Positions 1 through 12,452 are shown, counted from the stretch's first letter. The stretch is DNA of 64,000 bases from Bombyx mori (GCF_030269925.1 NC_085114.1:13968001-14032000), one strand, 5' to 3'. Notes: generated from the letters alone by a model not told the origin. Numbers and translations are program-made.

Positions 1-1380
1 CTATAAGAACTACAAAGTTGAAGAAATTCTACAAGACGCGTTTAAATCCAATATTTGACCAAATGTTTGTATGTGTTGTATTTAAGTTTTTTTTTTTTTT
101 TAAGTAGGTGATTGTTCCCAAACATTCGTATTTCATTTCGTCACGGTTTGAGAAGCACTGCGATATTTATATTTAAATTGCGATTAGTATTTATCTTATG
201 AACGTATATCGTCTTCTCGCATTAAAACTGTATAATCTCATAACGTACTAATTTTACAGGAGAGTGTTTTAAAGGTTTAACATGTGATATTTTTAATATT
301 AATCATCTTTGCAACGTTTATTTTTTATTTTTTAACCAGTTAAATTATCTGTCTTTTAAAGTAAGATAAAATTATGTATTAATTTTGTTAATAGTAGTCA
401 AAACATAGATAAACTAAAAATAAAAAATAATAAAACTAAACTACGCTCTTTTGACAGTGTTTATTAGAAAAATACTGGTGATAGGTACCACAAATATGTT
501 TACGCATGTTAACTCAATTTCGAATATTTTTGGAAATTGTACACTTTTAATGCGAAAAGGCGATATATATTATTATTATATATCGGACGTAATTAAATGT
601 TTAAATGAAGCGTAAATACGTACACGTGTTGTCTGCATACAGCACTGTAATGTTGCTATTACATTTTTATTATGTAGCTGAGAATATATATTTTTTATTC
701 ATAGAAAGAATTTTAATATTTTATGACCAATATTCTTTTGTTTAGAAATATATCTAGATACGTGCACGTACGTGAATGTAAACATTTAATTACGTCCTTT
801 ATTAAAAAGAAAAACAATGAGATGATGCGATTGTTCTTAATTGTGTTCTAATTGCTCGTTTAACTGGTCTAATTAAGATTCCGGATTAGTTTTCGTAAGA
901 TTATATAATTATAGTGAGTGGTACTGTCATCGTGAATGTTACAAAATAATAAACGGTTGACGCATATAAAGAAAAGTATCGAATGATAAATTGTAACATA
1001 ATTATTTATAAAATGAATTTTAGTGTCGTACTTTGCGTTTTTTATAATGGCAACATTAAAGTATGTTACGAACGTAAAAGGTTGCCAGACGAGATTAACT
1101 ATTCCTCAATTAGTAGAATTTATTTGGTTTTGTGAGTTCGTAATTATAGTATTAAAACTCGACATCGCAGTGCAGTATTCGGATAATGGACAAGTATCGC
1201 TTACTTTCCATACGTTCGTAGCCTGTTAGAAATGTTATAACACTGTTAATGTCATAGAAGACGATATAGAGAAAGTTAAATCTACCCCGAAAAAATGTAA
1301 TGTATAATATTTCTTACAAAGTATACGTCAGCAAGAATTAGTATGATAATAAAAATCAATTACCGAATTTGTAACAGATA
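1..1380. other. AT-rich intergenic sequence
   Basis: No repeat, splice or coding signal seen. The open frame at 1023-1229 lacks coding character. Confidence 0.5.
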
Positions 1381-1382
1381 AG

Positions 1383-1390
1383 TATAAAAG
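1383..1390 (+). promoter_or_regulatory. TATA box
   Basis: TATAAAAG, 50 bases upstream of the candidate first exon at 1433. Confidence 0.35.
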
Positions 1391-1432
1391 TTGCCTCAAT
1401 CGAAATGTTTTTGAATGTCGCATTGGTGGGTC

Positions 1433-1492
1433 ATGTGTAGTACGGACTGGAGGTCACCTTTGCTGGGAACCGAAGAATCCAGGCCATTCAAG
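1433..1492 (+). CDS. Candidate first coding exon MCSTDWRSPLLGTEESRPFK
   Basis: ATG at 1433 opens 20 codons ending AAG|GTAAGTG, a near-ideal donor, in phase 0. TATAAAAG at 1383 is about 50 bases upstream, so the leader would be short. Phase 0 is compatible with exon 2 of the MIF4G gene (29852), which would make it another alternative first exon, but the partner exon could equally belong to a different gene. I do not recognise the peptide. Confidence 0.35.
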
Positions 1493-1499
1493 GTAAGTG

Positions 1500-3780
1500 T
1501 CTATTTATTAAAAAGCACAGTAACTGTCCATAAATAACTTACATCTAAACATCGAAAGATCTAAAAATGTTGTACCTTGTCTAATTATGTAAAATTAATA
1601 TACATAAAGATTACAGTCGGTCCGTGTGTTTGAGTAAACTCATCCATAGGAATCGTTAAATATATTTTCTTACTAATTGGTTAAAGTGGTCTCTGGAAAT
1701 TTGTACATTTTAGACGCCTCAATGGTTTTAAGGGAGAAACGCAAAGGAGTCTAAAAACTACCACAAAAATTATAAATGGAATCTTAAAAACTACCATAAA
1801 AATTATAAACCCGTGAGGATCAATGTTTAATAAAGAACGTTTATTAAATGTAACCAATTTTTGTTAATTATTTATATTTTTTCTTTTATAAGTAGGCCAT
1901 TTTTAGTTCTTTTTTTTTAGTTTAGTAACATTCCTCATTTGAATAGATTATATTGTATTTTATACGAAAAACTTGTGTAGTAGTTTCGTGACCGCAATAA
2001 ACTATTATTTTCTACTTTGTTTTCTTTTTAAATCTCATTCCGTAGTTAATTATCCATGTTTTTTTATTTAATTATTAGCGTAATTATGGACAAGGCTAGA
2101 ACACGGAATTGATGTTGAGACAGTCCACTAAGGTATTCCGTGAAGCATACAAGAATTCCGGAATTACTGCTCACCTGCTTTTAATTGGTTACCGGAGTAG
2201 ATCACGGAACCTCTCACCTTGAAATATGCAGTCGAAGTCCATATATAAGGATCATCCCATCTTCCAACCCAGAAGACATGGCGGCTAACGCGTGTCGTCG
2301 CATCGTACAATAAATAGGCAAGAATGAAGAACATAGGTAGCTGTAACCACAATCATGTGTGTAAATAATAAAGAAAATTGCGTTTGAAAAGTCGAAAAAC
2401 ATGACCCCGTTATCAGATCCGTCATCAAATGTCAAAAAGTGTGCGGAACTCGTTAAACCAAACAAAAGGATCTCGCAGTTGAAGAATTACAATATCCACC
2501 TGCTCGATTCATCATTAAACCCCCCTCTAAGAGTGCCTAATTAATGTACATTTATTGTATTGTTTTTTTTCTTTTTCTTTTTTCTATTCGCTGTTAGCCT
2601 AGTTCCAGTTACGCCCGGACGGGATCGTGTATACATAGTGTATTGTACATATAATTGTACTTGTCACTTGTTATGCCTACGAAATGAGTCCGAATCCCTA
2701 GGAGTATACAAGGAGCCAAGGCTCCACCTTTGCGTGGTCGTATCAGGCTTTAGTAATAAAATTGAACTGCTATAAAAATTGTGACGCTTGTAACTTAACC
2801 TAAATGGCTAATCTCGGAGGGATAATGCCTGACAAAGAGTAAAAGGCTGAGACAATGCAGTAAGTATTGTGTAATTGCGATTCGTTCGAACGTGATCTTT
2901 AGTAATATCCAAAACTATTGATGGAAGATCCTTCGAACTACTTATCTGGCAACAGAAACATGCAGGATATTATGACCAACAAGAGATCTTTATTGAATTA
3001 ACCTTCGCGAACAAATATTGTATAAAATTATAGGTTTCCTTTCACTAACGTGACTGCCTTCGTCTACGATGTGGGTGGATGTTGGATTAACACGTCCTTA
3101 ACACTTGTCAGGAATTTGAGGCTGTTCAAACTAGTGTTGCCAATGCGAATTACGTCATGTAGGTATTGCTATTCTATTGAGTGGGCAATGCAACTTCGGC
3201 ACGGTTAAAACATTGATGAATGCTATTTATTCTTTCACTGTCTTATGTTATTGCAATTCTGGTTTAGTTTTATCTGTAACACGTAGAAAATTTCGAGCGC
3301 GCAGTCTTGTTTAAAGCAATAATATTTCAGCACAGCTCAAACGCCAAAAATATACACTGCACTCGAATTTTAAAGGCAAATAAATGTGAACGTGAAAGTA
3401 CTTTAGCTTTACCAGTTTTACAAAAAAGAAACTACTACTTATAACATCAGTGCTAGTCTGCTACTCTTCGGACAATGGTTACCAAAGCGGCACTATGTAG
3501 AGCGAACAAACATTGATTCAATGCTTGAGTAGTTCAGCGACTGCGTTAGCGTCGTTTTCCAACTACGCTCTGTGTGTTGCACTCGTTATCCAACCACAGC
3601 ACAGTCTCGACACTGAGATACTTTGCAATCTTAAAATGATCTACACGTGTTAATGTTGTCGTAGGAAATACAGTTTTAAATGAACTACACGATTGATGGC
3701 TTAAACTAAGGTTTATAGTTTAAAGAAGGACACTGTGATAATGAGAGTTTTAACTCGGAGACGGTTAATGTGAGCGCGCG
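1500..3780. other. Intergenic sequence without recognised features
   Basis: Short open frames at 2164-2465 (minus) and 2560-2775 (plus) overlap others or are low complexity. Nothing convincing. Confidence 0.4.
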
Positions 3781-3929
3781 TCGCTTCGTCAGTCGGCAAA
3801 CCGCCCGGGCGGGCGCCACACGACCGGAATCTGCGCGAGCGACGAGCGGTGCCAACGAATATAAATTTCAGTGAAATAAAACACGCATCCGCGTACCGCT
3901 GTAACGTAAAATGCGAGCGCAAGATTCTG
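3780..3929 (+). promoter_or_regulatory. CpG-rich promoter-like region with a possible non-coding first exon
   Basis: A GC- and CpG-rich island in AT-rich DNA contains two insect-type initiator motifs (TCAGT at 3789 and 3868) and ends at a strong donor CTG|GTGAGT after 3929. No convincing coding frame is present. It could be a non-coding first exon of the MIF4G gene or of another transcript. Confidence 0.4.
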
Positions 3930-5157
3930 GTGAGTATTACCCATCAGCTAATTTATCTTAATCACCGTAAATGCGACGCACTGAAAATTATATATCCGAA
4001 ACACCTAAATATAGTTACTGTATTTTCGGATGCTGCAACGTCTCTAATTCACGCCGCGCTTGCTGGTTTCACGTGAAAATGTCTATGTTTTGACACGCGA
4101 TGACTCAAATACACGAACGCGGATGAGAGCCGAAATGCTCTAAGCTGTGAAATGAAAGTGCACGTTGCACATTATGCCGCCGTTTAAGGCACGAAGCGAA
4201 ATTTTCTAACAGATAATTAGTTGGCGCGATAAAAAATAGATTTCTTGTACTGCATACCGGAGCTCCCAACGGGCCAGTGGCGGCGGTGTCCTACATACCA
4301 TTATTCCGCACCAAAGATCAATGCCTGGCTACAGTGGGTAATAATCATAATCGTAATGTATTATTTGAATATCGGCAAGTAAAAAAAATCTACATCTATT
4401 CGAGAGATTTCATTATTTTAACCGCTAAAGTACTATACAAAATTTTAACACAACAATAATTTCATTGAAAGATAGAAAGACCGCACCCGCGCTATATTTA
4501 GTGTACAACTACAAACTTATAAAAACAAAAATCGTAAATTGTATTTTTAACATCTTCCGCCCGCGGACGCTAACAAACATCCTTCAGTTATTTACTCGTG
4601 TTAAATATTGAACTGCTGTTGATTGTAACCTAGTGAACTGACATTATAATTGGAATAATTTATCCAATAGAAGGCCGGCATTGAAATTACTTTACATTTT
4701 AGTTATTTGTTGCTGTACATACATATTATTTCCTCCATTTTATTTGAAAGTATATTAAATTGGTTCATTTGCACTCTTAAGCATTTTTGACTCTATTATT
4801 CATCGCAAGCTCTGAATCCGAAATGACTCAAATACGTTATTGTATCGCGATTGGTCTAATCTGATTAAATAAAACTCAAAACAAATTTCAAGATATGTAG
4901 CAACATTTTAGGACGCTTAATTTTAGTTAACGACGGGGCAACCAAAAAGGCTTATCTTAATAAATATAATTCTTCTGTGAGTTAAAGGGCTGGACCGATT
5001 TTGATTAAAAAAAAGTTGGTGTGTTCAAGTCGAGAATAGTTGAGATTCACATTTCGCTCCACTGGAAAATGTTTTATCAATTATTATTTTTATAAAAACT
5101 TTCGGATTTGAGACGTGTACAGGACAACGTCTGTAGGGTTCGTTCGTGCATACATAT
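3930..5157. other. Unannotated, downstream of the CpG-rich donor
   Basis: AT-rich; no acceptor plus open frame pair found. Confidence 0.4.
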
Positions 5158-5161
5158 GTAT

Positions 5162-5596
5162 ACAGGGTATCCCAGAAAGAATGGATAATCCTGGTGGATG
5201 GAGCTATTCGGGACACAAAAAATAAAAAAACGAATCTCAGGTACCCAACCAACCTCTCCAAATTACGTATTTTAAAAAAAAGTTGATATTTTCCATACTG
5301 CTGGGCGTTTCTGGAATATACAACAGTTACAAATAAATGAAATCCATAGGCTTTTTGGTGTTATCATATTCTACATGGACTATACTAAGGAATATGCACG
5401 AAATTGTATGAGTAGCTAGTGTAATTTTTTATAAAAGCTAATCCGAACTTAAATTTTAATCATGAAATTGGGTATTTTTTCTTTATTTTTAATTTGGGTA
5501 CTACCTAAGAAATATTTTTTTATTTTTTATTTTGAGTCCCCAATAGCTCTACTATGAGGTGTTTCAGGATTATCCATTCTTTCTGGGACACCCTGT
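5162..5596 (+). mobile_element. 435-bp MITE with 32-bp terminal inverted repeats
   Basis: Ends ACAGGGTATCCCAGAAAGAA continuing TGGATAATCCTG, mirrored at the right end with one mismatch (ACAGGGTGTCCC...). Flanked by GTAT at 5158-5161 and 5597-5600. No coding capacity. Confidence 0.75.
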
Positions 5597-5651
5597 GTAT
5601 GTAATAGCTAAATGAGGATCTTCAATTGAGTGGACAATTTTGTTCGGAAAC

Positions 5652-5785
5652 TTTTTTTTTTATTGCCTTTGTAGGCAGACGAGCATACGGCCTACCTGAT
5701 GGTGAGTGGTTACCGTCGCCCATGGACTTCAGCAATGCCAGGGGCAGAGCCAAGCCGCTGCCTACCGCGAAGACTAATTGTCCCT
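5652..5785 (-). mobile_element. LINE family B 3' end
   Basis: T-run, then TTGTAGGCAGACGAGCATAC and CAGCAATGCCAGGGGCAGAG. Family B is a CR1/Jockey-type non-LTR element whose ORF ends [18 protein letters not shown]. Confidence 0.65.
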
Positions 5786-5920
5786 ATACTTATAGTTTTT
5801 CGACATTCTTGATTGCATGATTTTCTTTTAAATTATTGTTGTGTAATTGCGATTCAAATTTTTTTCCTATTCACGGTACAGTATAATGTTAAAATAACGA
5901 CCTTTTTATTTATTTTTAAA

Positions 5921-6131
5921 ACTAGCGACCCGCCCTCGCTTCGCTTCGGAAAGATTAAAACACACATAAAACCAAAAAAAAAAAAAATTTTTAAAAAAGT
6001 AGCCTATGTTCATCAGGGACAATATCGGCTTCTAATGGAAAAAGAATTTTTCAAATCGGTCCAGTAGTTTCGGAGCCTATTCGAAACAAACAAACAAACA
6101 AATCTTTCCTCTTTATAATATTAGTATAGAT
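5921..6131 (-). mobile_element. Helitron-like non-autonomous element
   Basis: ACTAGCGACCCGCCCTCGCT to TATAATATTAGTATAGAT. Read on the minus strand it starts ATCTATACTAATATTATAAA and ends in a GC-rich segment plus CTAGT, the lepidopteran Helitron layout. Nearly identical to 21101-21316. Confidence 0.6.
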
Positions 6132-6502
6132 AAACGATACTATTTCTTATGAAGGCCATAATAGACGAACGAACCCAAGACTCGCAAGGGCTTAGGTAAT
6201 TAATTATAGAAGCATTTTAGCAATTATACTCATACCAGCCAATGGCGCTATCCACTTTGAATATCAAGTACATTAGAACAACGGTCATCTTAAACCCGAC
6301 GTCACGCCTGCAGCAGATATAGGCAAGACTTGCTCGTGGAATTAGAGGGTGCTGTTGAGGATGATGGTAGAAAAATAACATGATCATACCACTATACCAT
6401 GAGGTCTCACTGAAGCTGGGGTGTATATTGAGCCTTTCCTATTAACAACTTCCTGCCTATTCATTGATTTTCTCAATAAAAACTGCATCTACTTTTGTAA
6501 CT

Positions 6503-6797
6503 ATCGTCGACGTCGCCCAAAACACGTCATTACGAATACTCCCGGACCATTAGCGGTGCTTTTAGGTACCACAAGCACTGGTCACTGTCCTCGTCGAACC
6601 CGTCGCTTGCGACGAAGGGCTCGACGAGCGAATCAACCCATAGAAACAGCCCACTGAGTTTCTCGCCGGATCTTCTCAGTGGATCGCGTTTCAGATCCTG
6701 TGGTAGATTCTGGTGGCTAATAACACTTCCGGACACCTACACGTTAAGGCGAAGTTGAAATAGCCTCTCAAGGCTATTAGCCTAGGTAGGAAAAAAA
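6503..6797 (+). mobile_element. LINE family A 3' end
   Basis: GTCGACGTCGCCCAAAACAC to CCTAGGTAGGAAAAAAAG with an internal deletion. Family A is an A-tailed non-LTR 3' UTR (possibly BMC1-like, not verified). Confidence 0.6.
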
Positions 6798-6799
6798 GT

Positions 6800-7489
6800 A
6801 ATTATTTTAAACAGCATTTAATAATCTTATAAAAATTATAAATAAAAATAGAACAGTTTTCACAACTATGTATATAATAAATAACTCAGTGAATAAAACT
6901 AAACATAAATTGTCTATTATTACTATATAGTTTGCGAGTGCGCGTTATCCATTGACGTGGTTCGTCGTCAGATATTAATGGTAGTCTTATATCGTTTAGA
7001 GAAATAACCGCAATTGTCATAATATATGAACACATGAACGCGCCCCGTGGTAGAATTTGTAATTCAGAAACAATGAAACACAGGATAAAGAGTCATACTT
7101 CTCACTCTTCGGTACATAAACTACCGTTCGGTTTGTAGATTCATTTGTATGTAAAATTACGAACCAGCGAAGACTCTGTCGTATTGTTGATTGTGGCAGT
7201 TACATATATACGGCGTTGATTTGTTTTTCCCACCTAATCTGATTGTCTTGAGAGACCATTTCAGTGTAGCCTCAAGCCTGACGTCGTTGCTAACACTAAC
7301 CCTAGCAAGAGCTATGCTTCGCAGAATCTATCAGCGGAATCTTGAAAGCGTTGATCGGTTTATAATCTATAGGTGTGCGAAATTTCGTCCAATCCCAATC
7401 GTGATTGAACAACAAACATAAAAAATACCAATTTTATTTTCGAATAGTAGCATAAGATTATAATGCGTATTATTAATGGATGGACTTTG
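6800..7489. other. Unannotated AT-rich sequence
   Basis: No clear feature. Confidence 0.4.
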
Positions 7490-7562
7490 AATCAGTGCAA
7501 GACCGGTAATTGTGTCGAACCATGGGGATTTATGTCCAGCAGTGGACTTCTGTGGGCTAATA
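7490..7562 (+). mobile_element. Short LINE 3' tail
   Basis: ATGTCCAGCAGTGGACTTCT resembles the YVQQWT C-terminal end seen in the LINE at 55.3 kb. Coding context is lost. Confidence 0.35.
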
Positions 7563-7564
7563 GT

Positions 7565-7765
7565 AGTATTGCTGGTCGCCTTAAGAGCCAGTGACTAGGT
7601 ACCGCCCGCTTATTTCTGAAGTGAAGCAGTAACGCGTTCCGATTTGAAGGGCGGGGCAGTGGTTCTTCAATAAAAAGCGGAGACATAAAATTCATGTCTA
7701 AAAGTGGGTGACGGCATTTACATTTTTGATGTCCACGGGCTGTTCGTCTACCACACAATAAATAA
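7565..7765 (+). mobile_element. Diverged Bm1 SINE
   Basis: GAAGTGAAGCAGTAACGCGT and GAAGGGCGGGGCAGTGG align to the Bm1 body; the tail is degenerate. Confidence 0.5.
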
Positions 7766-8112
7766 CAATCAAATTACAAGTTTACGTGGTTATCCTTATC
7801 ACTCAAATATGTTAATGTCATTTCAAAGTTTTTTTTTTAAATTAAAGTGTATCGTGAGGTGTTTAAATTTGTTTAAAATAAATTTATTCTTTAGTTGTTA
7901 GTTACAATGGTATTCTAAATTACCATAGGAATTAAATACGCGCCAATATCTAATCTTTTTATAACGTACTATGATGTAAAGTGTAACATTTAGAAGTATT
8001 ATGGCGATCCAAACAAACCTGCGAAGAAATATTCATTGTCGTAATTTTATTTATTTATTTGATTGAAAATAACCATTACCCAATAGGTATCTAATGAGGA
8101 ATAGGTTTGTGT

Positions 8113-8577
8113 TTATTTATTTACGTGTTCAGAAAGAAATATATAGAAAAAAAATACTAAGTAAAATAACGAATTGTCTTGAAATGAAAAGAAAAAAGAA
8201 AATGTATGTTTTGAAAGAAAATGAAGAAATTTCTTCCAAAGCAGAGAAGTATCAGAGTCAGCAATGCCAGGGGCAGAGCCAAGCCGCTGCCTACCGCTTA
8301 ATACTCTCCACAAGCCTCGTTTGAAAAAGGACATGTCATAGCGCTCGGAAAACACCGTGGAGAGGAGCTCATTCCATAGCCGGATGGTACGTGGCGAAAA
8401 AGACCTCTGGAAACGCACTGTGGATGACCGCAGTGGCTCCAGGTAGTATGGATGAACTCTACTCCGGTGGCGGGCGGTGCGATGGTAAAAACGAGATAGC
8501 GGTATCATCTCGGACAATTCCTCAGAGCACTCCTTTAACATTTTCGGTTTAAATTTAGACGATGTTGGTGACGACAA
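8113..8577 (-). mobile_element. LINE family B, C-terminal reverse transcriptase fragment
   Basis: The minus strand keeps an open frame with [60 protein letters not shown] and [16 protein letters not shown], the end of a CR1/Jockey-like ORF2. The sequence beyond about 8256 is not LINE. This is retrotransposon debris, not a host gene. Confidence 0.8.
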
Positions 8578-8781
8578 ACTTTGATAAATTAATTAAAGAT
8601 GCGTGATCTATATATGGGTACACATTCTCGATTGAACGCATTCCCAAAACAGAGACTGGGCGGATGTGCGTGATTCTAGTGACGGTATGTAGCTCTAATA
8701 ATCACGTTATTACGAAAACTGTAAATTACGTCGAAAAGTCGGAAACAACAAAACGGAAATACTAAGTAAATAGGTAAGTTT

Positions 8782-9019
8782 TACTGGCGGTAGGACCTCT
8801 TGTGAGTCCGCGCGGTCAGGTACCACCACCCTGCCTATTTCTGCCGTGAAACAGTAATGCGTTTCCGTTTGAAGCCGTTGTAACTATACTCGAGACTTTA
8901 GAACTTATATCTCAAGGTGGGTGGCGCATTTACGTTGTAGATGTCTATGGGCTCCAGTAACCACTTAACACCAGGTGGGCTGTGAGCTCGTCCACCCATC
9001 TAAGCAATAAAAAAAAAAC
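8782..9019 (+). mobile_element. Bm1 SINE body
   Basis: ACTGGCGGTAGGACCTCTTG to CCACCCATCTAAGCAATAAA plus an A-tail. Confidence 0.8.
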
Positions 9020-9074
9020 TCGATACTAAACCGTAGTTTTAGTTGACTCATCGGAATATTTGTTGGATTCTACC

Positions 9075-9336
9075 TGGATTCACTGCGTTCATCCACAGTG
9101 CGTTTCCAAAGATCTTTTTTTGCCACGCACCATTTGGCTTTGGAATGAGTTCCCTCCACGGTTTTCCCGAGCGCTGTGACATGTCCTTCTTCAAACAAGG
9201 CTTGTGGAGAATACGTAATGGTAGGCAGCGGCTTTAGCTCTAGCCCTGGCATTACTGAAGTCCATGGGCGACGGTAACCACTCACCACCAGGTGGGCCGT
9301 ATGCTAGTCTGCGTACAAGGGCAATAAAAAAATACA
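9075..9336 (+). mobile_element. LINE family B 3' end
   Basis: TTCATCCACAGTGCGTTTCC to GCGTACAAGGGCAATAAAAA. Confidence 0.7.
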
Positions 9337-9341
9337 AAGAT

Positions 9342-9655
9342 ATTTTTTTTTAATGCTTAGATGGATGGACGAGCTCAGAGCCCACCTGATGTTAAGTGGT
9401 TACTGGAGCCCATAGACATCTACAACGTAAATGCGCCACCCACCTTGAGACATAAGTTCTAAGGTCTCAATATACAACGGGTGCCCCGCCCTTCAAACCG
9501 AAACGCATTCACCGTGGAAGTTTATCGTGACCATTTGTTGAGTACATATTTCATTAGAAAAATTGGTACCCGCCTGAGATTCGAATACCGGTGCATCGCT
9601 CAACACGAATGCACCGGACGTCTTATCTTTTAGGCCACGACGACTTAAAGAGATA
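9342..9655 (-). mobile_element. Bm1 SINE with tRNA-like head, internally deleted
   Basis: T-run, then GCTTAGATGGATGGACGAGC; at the far end the head with the complement of the B box (GAGATTCGAATACCGG) and GTCTTATCTTTTAGGCCACG. The middle is missing. Confidence 0.75.
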
Positions 9656-9659
9656 CAAA

Positions 9660-10495
9660 CCTGACATATTTTCATTGGGAACTTTTTTGTTCTCTACACG
9701 AGCAGACGATTTTGCGGTCCAGTTCGTGCTCATTGATTATCAGAGTCCAGAGAATTATGGATTAAGCCGCCTGTTCTCTGGATACAGTCTTACTTTTTGT
9801 GCCAGAAATGGACACGACCAAGGCTTTTTATTGCTTCCATTTTAGGGCTCACCCTTCGAAGCGAAACGCATTTTTTTGTGTGTTTCTTGAACTTGGGAAT
9901 TTAGAATTATTTGGCATTTTACGTGGTTATAATGTAATATATTTATTCATAAATACATGAGTATACCTAAAAGTAAGTTTATTAAAATGTAAATCGTATT
10001 AAATATTCTGAAAATTTATAATAACTAAAATATATGGAGTTCATCTTCATATTCTACATATTTATATTCATAGTATATTCTAACAGCTTCATTATACATA
10101 TATTCTAACAGCTTATAACTATTAAGGAATGGTAATCGCAATGAAGAGTAAAATTATTCCTCACAGTTACTGATCTCGTGTTGATCTACATCTTTTGTGT
10201 TTCCACTGGTGCCTACAAAGATCTTAGATCCATTCTACGGCTCTATTTCGTCAACGAGCTAAACAGAATAATAACAAAAAACAAAATCCGACTCCATACC
10301 TGGGTACCACGACACGGGCCATTGATTCAGGTCATTTACCCCTGAAATCGCTCGCAGACTGTACAGTAATCGTTCGTAATGTCTTGCACTCACACCGAGA
10401 CTAATGAAATTCGCACGGCATACTTCGAAATCATTGGACGTAGAAGAGCATTTTTTTTGTTTGTTAAGATCGTTAGAGTACGGCTCGTGTGATAG
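9660..10495. other. Unannotated sequence
   Basis: Moderately complex; the small frames at 9591-9845 and 10259-10507 match nothing known. Confidence 0.35.
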
Positions 10496-10499
10496 ACTT

Positions 10500-10668
10500 A
10501 GATTCATTCGCGAAGCAATTGCTCTTGAGTTGTTATGTCTCCTCCGGAGGCGCTCGGGCAGTTGTTAGCAAATCCCACCCCTCCTGGCTGATCATTTGCT
10601 CGCCACCTGTCCTGGTGAAACTGGAAAGGCCTTCGGCCCACCAGTAATCTTTCAATCATAAAAAAAGC
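10500..10668 (+). mobile_element. LINE 3' tail fragment
   Basis: Contains TCCTGGTGAAACTGGAAAGG and CACCAGTAATCTTTCAATCA, then an A-rich run. It looks like the 3' UTR of a silkworm non-LTR element; the family is uncertain. Confidence 0.4.
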
Positions 10669-10989
10669 GTGATAGACAGCAATAGCAGCGTGATAGTCTT
10701 TGAATAACTGCCCCAGAAATGGAGCGTAACATCCCTAAGGATTTTCAAGACTCAAGGTTGATGGGTATTGGTGTGTTCGATTTTAAGGACCAATAAAATT
10801 ACCAATGCTCGATAGTGAGTTACATCATAGGCAAGGAAACATTTATTTTCAATTAATTTGACAGTTAACCGTTTGGGTATGATTGAAAAATGCAATTACA
10901 GATTCTTCTCCTTTTTAATCGGACACTCGTGTTCGTGGTTGCGCTGACAGAAGTATTTGTTAGGTAGGTCGCACAATTTCGGGTTACAG

Positions 10990-11170
10990 ATAAGGTTTTT
11001 TTTCTGGGCCGGAATATGGGACTAGACGGTCCGAAGATGTTGGGAGTGGATCGAGGACCCAAGAATAGAATTTAGGGCTCTACCCACTTAACGACTCTCC
11101 TGTACTTTCGCCCATGCGTCCGATCCCCCCTGAGATCAGAACCCGGGTGGTGTAAGGGGGTAAAGTGGTC
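10990..11170 (+). repeat. Unnamed interspersed repeat, copy 1
   Basis: GGGACTAGACGGTCCGAAGATGTTGGG ... ATTTAGGG ... ACCCACTTAACG pairs with 62015-62130. No coding sequence was seen. Probably a LINE 3' UTR. Confidence 0.4.
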
Positions 11171-11204
11171 AAAACTAATAGATAAGATATCTAACTAACT
11201 AAAA

Positions 11205-11330
11205 TATGTATAGAGTTGGAACGTTTACCTACGTTTGCCGCTAGGGGCGCTGTTCTAACTGCATACAAATTTCAGTTAACTTTTACGCCATCGAGAACGT
11301 AAAAGAACTCGCACTGAGCACATAGATCTC
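11205..11330 (+). mobile_element. Palindromic foldback MITE, copy 1 (left arm lost)
   Basis: Core TTTGCCGCTAGGGGCGCTGT and right arm AGTTAACTTTTACGCCATCG, then AACTCGCACTGAGCAC. The left arm is missing. Confidence 0.6.
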
Positions 11331-11837
11331 AATTCAAAACCCAATAAGATTCAGCTTCAAAAGTGACGCGAATCAATAACTATTTTTATCAATAACGTAA
11401 TGAAAAGTTATTCAGCCTTACTATTCAGACTTGAACGTGCTAAAATCTGCCGACACGGAAACCGTTTGTGCAATTTGTTAGTCTAGGCGCACTTGTAACT
11501 TGCATCTAGGTTAGGGTTGCCAAATATTTAATAGCAACTGAACAATGGGCAGAATGCATTTTTTAGTATTAATTTTTCGTGTTTCCTATTGCAAAATGAA
11601 ACTCTTATTATAGGCAATCAAATCACAAGTAAGATAAAAAAATATTGTTACTGTGTTGATACTGTAATAGCGTGACGAATTTACTACTCACCTGATGGAA
11701 AGTGGTTAAAAAGGCCTTAGATATGATAATCTGAATGCCGCAACCAAACTTAACACGGTCTAAAACTTCTTTGTGTTGTATGAGTCAGCCACTCAATCTC
11801 CAAGTCGGACCGTATGACTCCTTCACGGTAGAAATAG

Positions 11838-12026
11838 GAGCCCACTGAACTCCTCGCCGAATCTACTCAGTGGGTCGCGTTTCCGATCCGGTAGTAGATT
11901 CTGCGAAGCGCTGCTCTTGCTAGGGCCTGTGTTAACAACACTTCCGGTTTGAGCCCCGTGAGCTCACTTACACGTTAAGGCGAAGCTGAAATAGCCTCTC
12001 AAGGCTATCAGCACAGGTAGAAAAGA
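11838..12026 (+). mobile_element. LINE family A 3' end
   Basis: GAGCCCACTGAACTCCTCGC to CACAGGTAGAAAAGAAAA. Confidence 0.6.
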
Positions 12027-12452
12027 AAACTAGAAATAGGCAAGACGGTATATAGGTATATAATAGGTAACTAAATGCGGGCTTACAATACGTCAACTAA
12101 CCAACACCAACAAATGATGTTAATAAGCATACATACCTACAGTTCAACGAGGTTTCAATTTATACTGTAGCATTATATAAAAATATATATCTAGCAACCC
12201 TATTTTAACGTAAATTAGCACTGCGTCACTGTGCTAATTTACAACATGCGTCACTGTATTGTGTCTGGCTTGTTTTCTTTATATTGACCTGAAAATCTGC
12301 AGCTTCTTTAAGAATTTTGGCATTTATGAAAATGGTTTTCTAGATGCTTCTTAACGTAGAACAATTAAATCTTTCTCACAACGTATTTAGTTTATTTATA
12401 GAAATAACATTAGGAAGGAGTAATATGTTACAAAACTGTAGTAATTTATACA

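Noticed and set aside
1023..1229. 68-codon plus-strand frame as a gene
   Set aside because: It starts without an ATG in good context, has no recognisable domain and lacks splice or promoter support.
8113..8577. 154-codon minus-strand open frame as a host gene
   Set aside because: Its sequence recurs at 9.1 and 18.2 kb and ends like a CR1/Jockey reverse transcriptase; it is LINE family B.
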